A stretch of DNA of 12,533 bases from Treponema sp. (GTDB lineage Bacteria; Spirochaetota; Spirochaetia; Treponematales; Treponemataceae), in the NCBI GenBank assembly GCA_021442965.1, contig JABUUX010000387.1:1-12533 (forward strand), in the 5' to 3' direction. The position numbers and the translations under genes were made by a program. The notes below the pieces were generated by a model. That model worked only from the letters and a program-made list of their open reading frames with translations. It was not told the DNA's origin and made no database searches. This document shows, in pieces, positions 1 to 6,474 of the stretch (positions are counted from its first letter, which is position 1; every line of letters starts with the position of its first letter).

Positions 1-1605
1 CTGTTTAAAGATGTAAACCTCAAATTTACTCCGGGAAACTGTTATGGAATTATCGGTGCCAACGGGGCTGGAAAATCTACATTTTTAAAGATTCTTTCAG
101 GTGAACAGGATCACGACACTGGTACCATTACTATGACTCCTGGTGAACGCATGGCAGTATTGAAACAGGATCATTTTGCTTTTGATGGTTATTCTGTAAA
201 AGAAACTGTTATGATGGGCTTCCCGAAACTTTATGAAGTTTCTAAAGCTCGTGATGAGATTTATGCAAAAACTGATTTTACGGAAGAAGATGGAATAAAA
301 TCTGCCGAACTTGAAGCTGAGTTCGGAGAACTTGGTGGATATGAAAGCGAAAACCAAATTGAACAGATGCTTTCTGGTCTTGGTCTTGAAGAAGAATTTC
401 ACGACAGCATGATGAGTGATTTGGACGAAAGCCAGAAAGTTCGTGTTCTTTTGGCTCAGGCAATTTTTGGAAATCCTGATGTTTTGATTCTTGACGAACC
501 TACAAACGGTCTTGATATTGAGTCAATTACATGGCTTGAAAATTTTCTGATGGAGTTTGAAAATACAGTTATTGTTGTTTCACATGACCGTCATTTTTTG
601 AATACTGTTTGTACATATATCTGTGATATTGATTATGGAAAGATTACTCAATTTACTGGAAACTATGACTTCTGGTATCAAATGAGCCAGATTCTTCAGC
701 GTCAGGCAAAAGATCAGCAGAAGAAAAATGAAGATAAAATGAAAGATTTACGTGAATTTATTCAGAGGTTTTCTACAAATGCTGCTCAAGCCAAACAGGC
801 TACAAGTCGTAAACGCATATATGATAAACTTGCACAGGAAGTAGAAGATCTTCCTGTAACAAGCCGTAAGTTCCCTTATGTAAATTTTAAACCTGACCGT
901 GAAATTGGAAACAATGTATTGAATGTTGAAAGCTTAAACTTATCAGAAGAAGGAATTACTTTATTAAAAGATTTTAACCTTACGGTAAACCGGACAGATA
1001 AAATTGCTTTTGTAGGTATTGAACATAACTCTATAACAGAATTTTTTAATATTATTACAGGACAGAAGAAAGCTGATGGAGGGGAATATGCATGGGGGCA
1101 AACAACCAGTCACTCTTATCTTGCTCGTGATAATAATTCTTACTTTGCAAATGACTATAATATAACAGAATGGCTTAAGCAGTATTCAAAAGAACAGGAT
1201 GATGCTTATGTTCGCGGATTTTTGGGACGCATGCTATTTAGTGGTGATGAATCCTTGAAAAAAGTAAAGGTTCTTTCCGGTGGTGAAAAAGTTCGCTGTA
1301 TGCTTTCTAAAATTATGCTTTCGGGTGCAAACGTTCTGATTATGGATGATCCGACAAATCATTTGGACTTGGAAGCTATTCAGTCATTGAATGAAGGGCT
1401 TATTAATTTCCCAGGTGTAATATTATTTACTTCTCATGATCATGAATTTATTCAGTCTATTGCAAACCGTATTGTTGAAATAACACCAAATGGAGTTATT
1501 GATAGAATGATGCAGTTTGATGACTACATTACTGATGATGGTGTAACTGAACTTCGTAAAAAAATGTATGAAGGAACAGGAAAAAAGATTAAATACAGAG
1601 TATAA
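1..1605 (+). CDS. ABC-F family ATPase, YbiT/YkpA-like (5' end outside window)
   Basis: Ribosome-associated ABC-F protein with two nucleotide-binding domains and no membrane segment; the family acts on translation in the cytoplasm. The frame is open from base 1, so the gene is cut at its 5' end; 534 residues remain, and from the usual length about 15-20 are missing. An in-frame ATG at 133 is internal because the NBD1 Walker A (GANGAGKST, bases 55-81) lies upstream of it. NBD1 has Walker B plus catalytic Glu (LILDEP, 484-501) but a degenerate signature, LDESQ (421-435). A charged linker (about 690-890) with a conserved RFS/TSRK pattern follows. NBD2 has an intact LSGGE signature (1273-1287), but its Walker A position reads GIEHNSIT (1015-1038) without the lysine, and Walker B is followed by Asp instead of Glu (LIMDDP, 1336-1353). 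A degenerate NBD1 signature is usual in YbiT relatives. Family assignment is firm; the exact role is unknown. Confidence 0.93.
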   Translation: MFKDVNLKFTPGNCYGIIGANGAGKSTFLKILSGEQDHDTGTITMTPGERMAVLKQDHFAFDGYSVKETVMMGFPKLYEVSKARDEIYAKTDFTEEDGIKSAELEAEFGELGGYESENQIEQMLSGLGLEEEFHDSMMSDLDESQKVRVLLAQAIFGNPDVLILDEPTNGLDIESITWLENFLMEFENTVIVVSHDRHFLNTVCTYICDIDYGKITQFTGNYDFWYQMSQILQRQAKDQQKKNEDKMKDLREFIQRFSTNAAQAKQATSRKRIYDKLAQEVEDLPVTSRKFPYVNFKPDREIGNNVLNVESLNLSEEGITLLKDFNLTVNRTDKIAFVGIEHNSITEFFNIITGQKKADGGEYAWGQTTSHSYLARDNNSYFANDYNITEWLKQYSKEQDDAYVRGFLGRMLFSGDESLKKVKVLSGGEKVRCMLSKIMLSGANVLIMDDPTNHLDLEAIQSLNEGLINFPGVILFTSHDHEFIQSIANRIVEITPNGVIDRMMQFDDYITDDGVTELRKKMYEGTGKKIKYRV

Positions 1606-1641
1606 AAACACTTGACTGTATGTAATTGATTGTTTTTAAAT

Positions 1642-1645
1642 GAGG
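1642..1645 (+). promoter_or_regulatory. Ribosome binding site fixing the start of the cytidylate-kinase-like gene
   Basis: GAGG lies 5 nt before the ATG at 1651. An in-frame TTG at 1630 has no purine-rich site before it, so ATG 1651 is preferred. Confidence 0.7.
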
Positions 1646-1650
1646 TTTCT

Positions 1651-2178
1651 ATGTTACGAATTGCAATATCAGGGAAATCAGGGTGTGGTAATACTACCGT
1701 TTCAACTCTTCTTTCTCAAAAACTTGGTGTCACTCTTATTAATTATACATTCCGTCAGCTTGCAGCTGAAAAGGGGCTTACTTTAGCTCAAGTTATAGAA
1801 AATGCAAAGACTGATGATTCTTATGATAAATATGTAGATACACATCAGGTTGAACTTGCAATGAAAGAATCCTGTGTGTTGGGGAGTCGTCTTGCTATAT
1901 GGATGCTGAAAGATGCAGACCTAAAGGTGTATCTGTATGCAAGTGATGAAACAAGAGCTGAACGTGTCTTTAACCGTGAAGGTGGAGATAAGGAAGAAAT
2001 TAAACGCTTTACCCAAATGAGAGATTCAGAAGATTCCCGTCGTTATAAGAAACTATATAATATTGATAATTCAGATTATCAATTTGCTGACTTAATTATT
2101 GATACAGGTAATTACAAACCTGAAGAGATTGTTGAAATTATTTTGTCAGAAATTGAAAAGCGTGGATTAGTAAAATAA
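1651..2178 (+). CDS. cmk: Cytidylate kinase-like P-loop protein (Cytidylate_kin_2 type)
   Basis: A 175-residue cytoplasmic P-loop kinase, likely phosphorylating CMP/dCMP with ATP in pyrimidine nucleotide recycling. It starts MLRIAISGKSGCGNTT; the P-loop (residues 8-16) has Asn14 where most kinases have Lys. Archaeal-type cytidylate kinases also lack this lysine (Thr there), so the change agrees with the family rather than showing decay. Residues 124-139 (RDSEDSRRYKKLYNID) form the Arg-rich LID typical of this family, and the end (about 144-152, FADLIIDTG) is the usual last strand. The ATG is chosen over an in-frame TTG 21 nt upstream because GAGG precedes it. It follows the ABC-F gene by 45 nt and ends in a strong terminator. 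Other small nucleoside monophosphate kinases are possible, so the substrate is inferred. Confidence 0.8.
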   Translation: MLRIAISGKSGCGNTTVSTLLSQKLGVTLINYTFRQLAAEKGLTLAQVIENAKTDDSYDKYVDTHQVELAMKESCVLGSRLAIWMLKDADLKVYLYASDETRAERVFNREGGDKEEIKRFTQMRDSEDSRRYKKLYNIDNSDYQFADLIIDTGNYKPEEIVEIILSEIEKRGLVK

Positions 2179-2200
2179 TTTATATAAATTTTAAAAATCA

Positions 2201-2222
2201 GGCACCTTCGGGTGTCTTTTTT
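2201..2222 (+). terminator. Rho-independent terminator after the cytidylate-kinase-like gene
   Basis: A 6-bp stem GGCACC/GGTGTC (one G-T pair) closed by a TTCG tetraloop (2201-2216) is followed by six T. It sits 22 nt past the stop codon and ends the plus-strand transcript. Confidence 0.88.
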
Positions 2223-2230
2223 ATTATCAT

Positions 2231-2260
2231 AAAAAAAGCCGGACTTTTTAAGTCCGGCTT
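2231..2260 (-). terminator. Rho-independent terminator of the sugar transporter operon
   Basis: A perfect 11-bp stem AAGCCGGACTT/AAGTCCGGCTT (2236-2246 and 2250-2260) has a 3-nt loop. On the minus strand a run of seven T (complement of 2231-2237) overlaps and follows the stem. It lies about 92 nt after the mmsB stop, so it ends the chvE-mmsA-mmsB transcript. On the plus strand no T-run follows. Confidence 0.88.
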
Positions 2261-2352
2261 AAAACTTTGCTCAACGAACCAGTTTTTAGAAGGAAAAATA
2301 ATAAAAAAACTTTACTTTTTCTATGCTTTAAGGTGTTTTATAACTTTTCAGG

Positions 2353-3591
2353 TTATTTTGAACTTCTTCGTTTTTTTGATACAACGTCAAAGATTACGGC
2401 CAGGAGGAGTACCAAACCTTTAACTGCACGCTGCCAGTTCATATCTACACCAAGAATTGACATACCATTATTTAGAATACCCATAAAAACAGCACCAATA
2501 ACAGCACCACCTACTGTTCCTGTTCCACCATATGCTGAAGCACCACCAATAAAACATGATGCAATAGCATCCATTTCATAGTTAGTACCGGCTGTAGGAG
2601 CTGCAGAATTCAAACGGGCGGCAACTACAAGTGCAGCTATGGCTGAAAGAAATCCCATGTTTGTGTATGCAAAGAACATTACCTTTTTGGTATTAACACC
2701 TGAAAGTTCTGCGGCTTTTTTATTACCACCTATAGCATAAAGGTATCTGCCTGGAACTGTGTTTTGAGTGAAATAAGAATATGCTACAACAATTACACCA
2801 ACAATAATCAAAACAATTGGAATACCCTGAGATTTTCCTAAAAGGTAACCAAGAGCCATAATTACAACACAAATAATTACATTTTTTAGAATGAAAGATA
2901 CTGTAGAAGGAACTTGATATCCCTTTTTCTTTTTAGATGCACGTTTAATTACAGCTAGAAGAATAATTACAGCACAAAGTATAATTGCAACACTTAATGT
3001 TACGATTAAAGTAATTATTGCATTTCTTTGTACAAGTGCAAAATAAACATCATTTGCCATTTCATCTGCAGGTTGTTCAAGCAAAAGGTTTGGCAGATAA
3101 CTTGCAAAAATGTTCATATATGTTTTAGGGAATGGAGAAATAGTCATACCATTTAAGATAAGGAGAGACACACCGCGCCATAAAAGCATTCCTGAAAGAG
3201 TACATATAAAAGGTGGAATATTTACGAAAGCAATCCAGAAACCATGCCAAGCACCAACTAAAGTACCAATAATTAAGCAAAGAATGATTGTTGGAAGAAC
3301 GGGCCATCCCATATTGATAATAAACGTACCAGCCACAGCACCGACAAGACAAACAATGGAACCTACAGAAAGGTCGATGTTACCACCAGTAAGAATACAA
3401 AGTAGCATACCTGTTGCAAGTATTACTACATACGCATTTTGATTAATGATATTGTTTACGTTATCCGGAGAAAGAAGAGAACCTTTTCCTCCTACTTGAA
3501 TAAGAACTTCGAACAAAATTGCAACTGCGATTAGAATAAATATCATCGTGTTGTTTTTAAGTGTTTTTTTAATTGAATCGAATCCACTCAT
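2353..3591 (-). CDS. mmsB: Multiple-monosaccharide ABC transporter permease (MmsB/GguB, XylH-like)
   Basis: Inner-membrane permease of a high-affinity sugar importer (BPD_transp_2 family, as RbsC, XylH, GguB). The 412 residues are very hydrophobic, with roughly ten membrane segments, beginning about residues 15-35, 52-72 and 76-95. Family motifs include GGNIDLSVGS (69-78) near the N-terminus, GRYLYAIGGNKKAAELSGV (281-299), the cytoplasmic coupling region, and the Gly-rich block FIGGASAYGGTGTVGG (347-362). A Lys-rich cytoplasmic loop (KRASKKKK, 216-223) is visible in the middle; the length is near or slightly above that of MmsB/GguB proteins. The start ATG at 3591 has AAGGAAA (3598-3604) 6 nt upstream. 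The gene follows mmsA after 22 nt and is last in its operon, before a terminator. The sugar cannot be read from the permease. Confidence 0.93.
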   Translation of the reverse strand: MSGFDSIKKTLKNNTMIFILIAVAILFEVLIQVGGKGSLLSPDNVNNIINQNAYVVILATGMLLCILTGGNIDLSVGSIVCLVGAVAGTFIINMGWPVLPTIILCLIIGTLVGAWHGFWIAFVNIPPFICTLSGMLLWRGVSLLILNGMTISPFPKTYMNIFASYLPNLLLEQPADEMANDVYFALVQRNAIITLIVTLSVAIILCAVIILLAVIKRASKKKKGYQVPSTVSFILKNVIICVVIMALGYLLGKSQGIPIVLIIVGVIVVAYSYFTQNTVPGRYLYAIGGNKKAAELSGVNTKKVMFFAYTNMGFLSAIAALVVAARLNSAAPTAGTNYEMDAIASCFIGGASAYGGTGTVGGAVIGAVFMGILNNGMSILGVDMNWQRAVKGLVLLLAVIFDVVSKKRRSSK

Positions 3592-3613
3592 ATTTCATTT
3601 CCTTATTTTGTTT

Positions 3614-5143
3614 TTATTTTCCTGAATTGATAATGCAGGTCATAATTTTTTCTTGATCTGCATCCTTTGCATCCATTTCTGCAATCATTTTACCTTCATT
3701 CATTACATAAATGCGGTCGCTCATACCTAAAACTTCCGGCATTTCTGAAGAAATAAGAATAACAGATTTTCCTTCGGCTACCATACGATTGATGATACAG
3801 TAGATTTCATACTTTGCACCAACATCAATACCACGAGTAGGTTCATCCAGAATAAGGATATCAGGTTCTGCAAACAGCCATTTTCCAAGAAGAACTTTCT
3901 GCATGTTTCCGCCAGAAAGATTTCCTACATTTTCCATAACAGATGCACATTTAGTATGCATCTCTTTAGCCATAATTTCGGCTTCCTGTCTTTCTTTATC
4001 AAAATTGATTATCCAGTTATGAGAAATCTTTTCTGGTTTAGCCGCAGTAGTATTTTGTGTTATAGATTCACTTAAGATTAATCCGTTTCCCTTTCGGTCT
4101 TCGGTAACATAAGCTAGTCCTGCATTAATGGCAGCTTTTACGTTAGGAAGAGAAATTTCTTTTCCGTTCATAAATATCTGCCCCTGAATATTTGACCCGT
4201 AAGAGCGTCCGAATATACTCATAGCAAGTTCGGTTCGACCCGCTCCCATAAGTCCTGAAATGCCCAATACTTCACCTTTTCTTAGGTTAAAGTTCACATT
4301 GTCACAAACTTTAATCCCATCAAAAACAGGATGGTCTACATTCCAATTTTTAACTTCAAAACAGATTTCTCCAATGTTTGAATTACGTTTTGGAAAACGG
4401 TCTGAAATTTCACGTCCAACCATTGCCTGAATAATTGTTTCTTCACTGAAAGAATCAATTTTTTTATCAAGTGTTTTAATTACAGCACCGTCACGGATAA
4501 CTGTAATTTTGTCAGCTACATATGAAATTTCATTTAATTTATGTGAAATAATAATTGATGTCATGCCCTGTTTTTTGAATTCGAGCATAAGATCAAGAAG
4601 ATGTCTTGATTCAGTTTCGTTTAAAGATGCTGTAGGCTCATCAAGAATAAGAAGACGAACTTTCTTTCCTAATGCCTTGGCAATTTCTACCAGCTGTTGT
4701 TTTCCAACACCAATATCTTTAATGAGAGTATGAGATGATTCTTTTAATCCTACACGAGACAAAAGTTCATCTGCCTTGTGAAAAGTTTCATCCCAATTAA
4801 TTTTGGCTTTGCTTCCTCTTTCGTTTCCCAAAAACATATTTTCGGCAATAGAAAGGAGAGGAACTAGAGCCAGTTCCTGATGAATAATAACAATTCCGCG
4901 TTCTTCGCTGTCACGGATTTTCTGGAATTTGCAGATTTCACCGTCGTAAACGATGTCTCCCGAATAAGTACCGTAGCCATAAATGCCCGAAAGAACATTC
5001 ATAAGTGTTGATTTACCCGCTCCGTTTTCTCCGCACAGAGCATGGATTTCGCCTTCTTCTACAGTAAGGCTTACATCGCTTAAAGCTTTTACACCCGGGA
5101 ACTCTTTTGTGATGTGTTTCATTTCCAATAATGCTTTAGCCAT
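3614..5143 (-). CDS. mmsA: Multiple-monosaccharide ABC transporter ATPase, two fused NBDs (MmsA/GguA, XylG-like)
   Basis: Cytoplasmic ATPase powering sugar import with MmsB and the ChvE-like protein. The 509 residues carry two fused NBDs. NBD1: Walker A GENGAGKS (38-45), Q-loop Gln89, signature position VGKQQ (146-150), Walker B LLILDE (164-169), His201. NBD2: P-loop GLMGAGRTE (297-305) with Arg303 in place of Lys, signature LSGGN (409-413), Walker B ILILDE (429-434). The non-canonical NBD1 signature and the Arg in the second P-loop are normal for sugar ATPases of the MglA/XylG/GguA group, so they do not suggest inactivation. The start is ATG 5143, with AGGAGA 5 nt upstream; an in-frame ATG at 5158 lies before that site and is not used here. 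It follows chvE after 95 nt that hold a stem-loop. Confidence 0.94.
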   Translation of the reverse strand: MAKALLEMKHITKEFPGVKALSDVSLTVEEGEIHALCGENGAGKSTLMNVLSGIYGYGTYSGDIVYDGEICKFQKIRDSEERGIVIIHQELALVPLLSIAENMFLGNERGSKAKINWDETFHKADELLSRVGLKESSHTLIKDIGVGKQQLVEIAKALGKKVRLLILDEPTASLNETESRHLLDLMLEFKKQGMTSIIISHKLNEISYVADKITVIRDGAVIKTLDKKIDSFSEETIIQAMVGREISDRFPKRNSNIGEICFEVKNWNVDHPVFDGIKVCDNVNFNLRKGEVLGISGLMGAGRTELAMSIFGRSYGSNIQGQIFMNGKEISLPNVKAAINAGLAYVTEDRKGNGLILSESITQNTTAAKPEKISHNWIINFDKERQEAEIMAKEMHTKCASVMENVGNLSGGNMQKVLLGKWLFAEPDILILDEPTRGIDVGAKYEIYCIINRMVAEGKSVILISSEMPEVLGMSDRIYVMNEGKMIAEMDAKDADQEKIMTCIINSGK

Positions 5144-5148
5144 TGGAA

Positions 5149-5154
5149 TCTCCT
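5149..5154 (-). promoter_or_regulatory. Ribosome binding site fixing the mmsA start
   Basis: AGGAGA on the minus strand, 5 nt before ATG 5143. It lies within the five extra codons that a start at 5158 would add, so it decides for 5143. Confidence 0.8.
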
Positions 5155-5200
5155 GCATGTCATAAAATCTTAATTAATTAAAGGGTTATTACTAAATAAA

Positions 5201-5227
5201 TGGACTGCAACTTTTAGTTGCAATCCA
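5201..5227 (-). promoter_or_regulatory. Stem-loop between chvE and mmsA (attenuator or mRNA-stabilising hairpin)
   Basis: Arms TGGATTGCAAC and GTTGCAGTCCA (minus-strand reading) pair over 11 bp with one G-U wobble and a 5-nt loop. The stem starts 11 nt after the chvE stop codon and is followed on the minus strand by TTTATTT, a broken U-run. This position, after the binding-protein gene and before the ATPase gene, is where many importer operons carry a partial terminator or a hairpin protecting the upstream message, so that binding protein exceeds membrane components. Which of the two it is cannot be told here. Confidence 0.7.
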
Positions 5228-5238
5228 CTTATTATTTA

Positions 5239-6306
5239 TTAAAGCTGTTCTGCTTTGTAATATCCAGAGTCAATCAAAAGAGCTTTGTAGTTATTGATAT
5301 CTCCGAATACTGGTTCACAAAGATAAGAAGGAATTACACCTGTTCCATTGTCATATGTTTTTGTATCGTTGATTTCTGGTTTTGTTCCTTTCATGATTGA
5401 ATCAACCATACCTACAACTTTTTCTGCAAGTGTACGTGTATCTTTAAATACTGACATAGCCTGTGTTCCAGCAATCATGTTCTTTACAGATACAATATCA
5501 CAGTCCTGACCAGTGATGATTGGGAAGTTTGCTTTTGTATATCCAGCAGCAATAAGAGCGTTTGTAATACCCATAGCACAAGAGTCATTTGAAGAATAAA
5601 CAGCATCAAGTCTTGTTCCGCGTGGACCGTATCCATTTGAAGTAATAAGGTTTTCCATGCGTTTCTGAGCTTCTTCTGTAGACCAGTTTAATGTTGCACA
5701 CTGTTCTTTCTTTGTCTGACCAGAGCGGCAAACAAGCACACCCGAATCAAGGTATGGTTTAAGAACATCCATTGCACCACCAAAGAAGAAGTTGATGTTA
5801 TTGTCATCAGGGCTTCCTGTGAAAAGTTCAATATATGCAGGATCATCTGCTGTGCGTGTTTTAAGATTCAGGTTGTCAACAAGGTAGTTACCCTGAATTG
5901 TACCAACTTTATAATTATCAAATGTTGCATAGTATGTAACAGCATTTGAGTTCATAATAAGGCGGTCGTAAGCGATAACAGGAATCTGCTTTTTGCGTGC
6001 TCCGTCCAAAGCATTCTTAAGTGCAGAACCGTCAATTGAAGCGATTACAAGAACTTTACATCCACCTGTAATCATGTTCTCAATCTGTGAAACCTGAGTT
6101 GCAATGTCGTTGTTTGCATACTGAAGGTCAACTGTGTAACCGGCTTTTTCAAGCTGTGCTTTCATGTTAGCACCATCCTGGTTCCAGCGCTGAAGATCTT
6201 TTGTTGGCATAGAAACACCAACTTTTGTGTTGCTTTCTTTCTTGCTGCAGCTTGTCATTCCAAATACCAGAAGAGCAGCTGTCAGAAGAACCAAAATCTT
6301 TTTCAT
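5239..6306 (-). CDS. chvE: ChvE-like sugar-binding lipoprotein of the importer
   Basis: Extracytoplasmic sugar-binding lipoprotein (Peripla_BP_4 fold) delivering monosaccharide to MmsAB. Of 355 residues, 1-19 form a lipoprotein signal (MKK, hydrophobic core, MTSC with Cys20 as the lipidated residue). Ligand-site motifs shared with XylF/ChvE are present: QRWNQD (39-44), YDR (113-115), PDDNN (166-170), SND (239-241), GQD (266-268) and Lys288. The C-terminal CEPVF...NN pattern also matches XylF. The start is clear: a perfect AGGAGG (6313-6318) lies 6 nt before ATG 6306. It is first in the transporter operon and has its own 168-nt leader, so it may be transcribed separately from the sensor genes upstream. 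ChvE-type proteins take several sugars (glucose, galactose, xylose, arabinose); the substrate is not fixed by the sequence. Confidence 0.92.
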   Translation of the reverse strand: MKKILVLLTAALLVFGMTSCSKKESNTKVGVSMPTKDLQRWNQDGANMKAQLEKAGYTVDLQYANNDIATQVSQIENMITGGCKVLVIASIDGSALKNALDGARKKQIPVIAYDRLIMNSNAVTYYATFDNYKVGTIQGNYLVDNLNLKTRTADDPAYIELFTGSPDDNNINFFFGGAMDVLKPYLDSGVLVCRSGQTKKEQCATLNWSTEEAQKRMENLITSNGYGPRGTRLDAVYSSNDSCAMGITNALIAAGYTKANFPIITGQDCDIVSVKNMIAGTQAMSVFKDTRTLAEKVVGMVDSIMKGTKPEINDTKTYDNGTGVIPSYLCEPVFGDINNYKALLIDSGYYKAEQL

Positions 6307-6312
6307 AAGAAA

Positions 6313-6318
6313 CCTCCT
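6313..6318 (-). promoter_or_regulatory. Consensus ribosome binding site of chvE
   Basis: AGGAGG, complete, 6 nt before the ATG. It is the best Shine-Dalgarno sequence in the window and fits high expression of the binding protein. Confidence 0.85.
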
Positions 6319-6341
6319 AATTTTGATATCTTATTTTATTG

Positions 6342-6415
6342 ATTAGTAACAGTATGAACCGAAAAAACAAGAAAAATTCAGTGATTCTTATAAAAAATTT
6401 GTGAATTTTAGGAAA
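6342..6415 (-). promoter_or_regulatory. chvE: Probable chvE promoter region (two weak alternatives)
   Basis: The 168-nt leader is very AT-rich and no box pair is convincing. Option A: TTGTTT (6365-6370) and ACTAAT (6342-6347), spacer 17, giving a leader of about 28 nt. Option B: TTTCCT (6410-6415) and TATAAG (6387-6392), spacer 17. A poor -35 box would suit a promoter that needs an activator such as the AraC-type regulator encoded upstream. In option A the spacer holds GGTTCATACT (6351-6360 on the minus strand), close to the arm of the palindrome at 11528-11560. The presence of a promoter here is inferred from the gap. Confidence 0.35.
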
Positions 6416-6423
6416 TTGTTATT

Positions 6424-6462
6424 AAAAATTCTAGTATTTAATAAAATAATGAGTAATTTTTT
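6424..6462. terminator. Possible weak AT-rich hairpin at the end of the sensor operon
   Basis: AAAAATT (6424-6430) and AATTTTT (6455-6461) can pair, with an imperfect inner stem around AGTATTT/AAATAAT. It lies just beyond the stop codon of the XylF-like gene. It could slow or end minus-strand transcription before chvE, but it has no G-C core, so it may simply be base composition. Confidence 0.22.
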
Positions 6463-6474
6463 GTAGTTAAATTT

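Noticed and set aside
97..463. Minus-strand open frames within the ABC-F gene
   Set aside because: They overlap the conserved NBD1 coding frame and show no family features.
1612..1640. TTGACT-17-TTTAAA as a promoter for the cytidylate-kinase-like gene
   Set aside because: Its start point would fall near 1647, beyond the GAGG site, so the message would lose its ribosome binding site. The -10 box is also weak.
1630..1650. An upstream in-frame TTG start for the cytidylate-kinase-like gene
   Set aside because: It has no ribosome site, and GAGG lies correctly before ATG 1651, where the family's N-terminus begins.
2267..3442. Open frames on the plus strand opposite mmsB (and similar ones opposite other minus-strand genes)
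   Set aside because: They are antisense shadows of well-supported genes, with no ribosome sites, no recognisable motifs and unnatural composition.
3614..5143. MmsA as a damaged ATPase because of VGKQQ and the Arg in the second P-loop
   Set aside because: Both changes are standard in the XylG/MglA/GguA group of sugar ATPases.
5144..5158. ATG 5158 as the mmsA start
   Set aside because: The strong AGGAGA site lies inside the five extra codons and is spaced correctly for ATG 5143.
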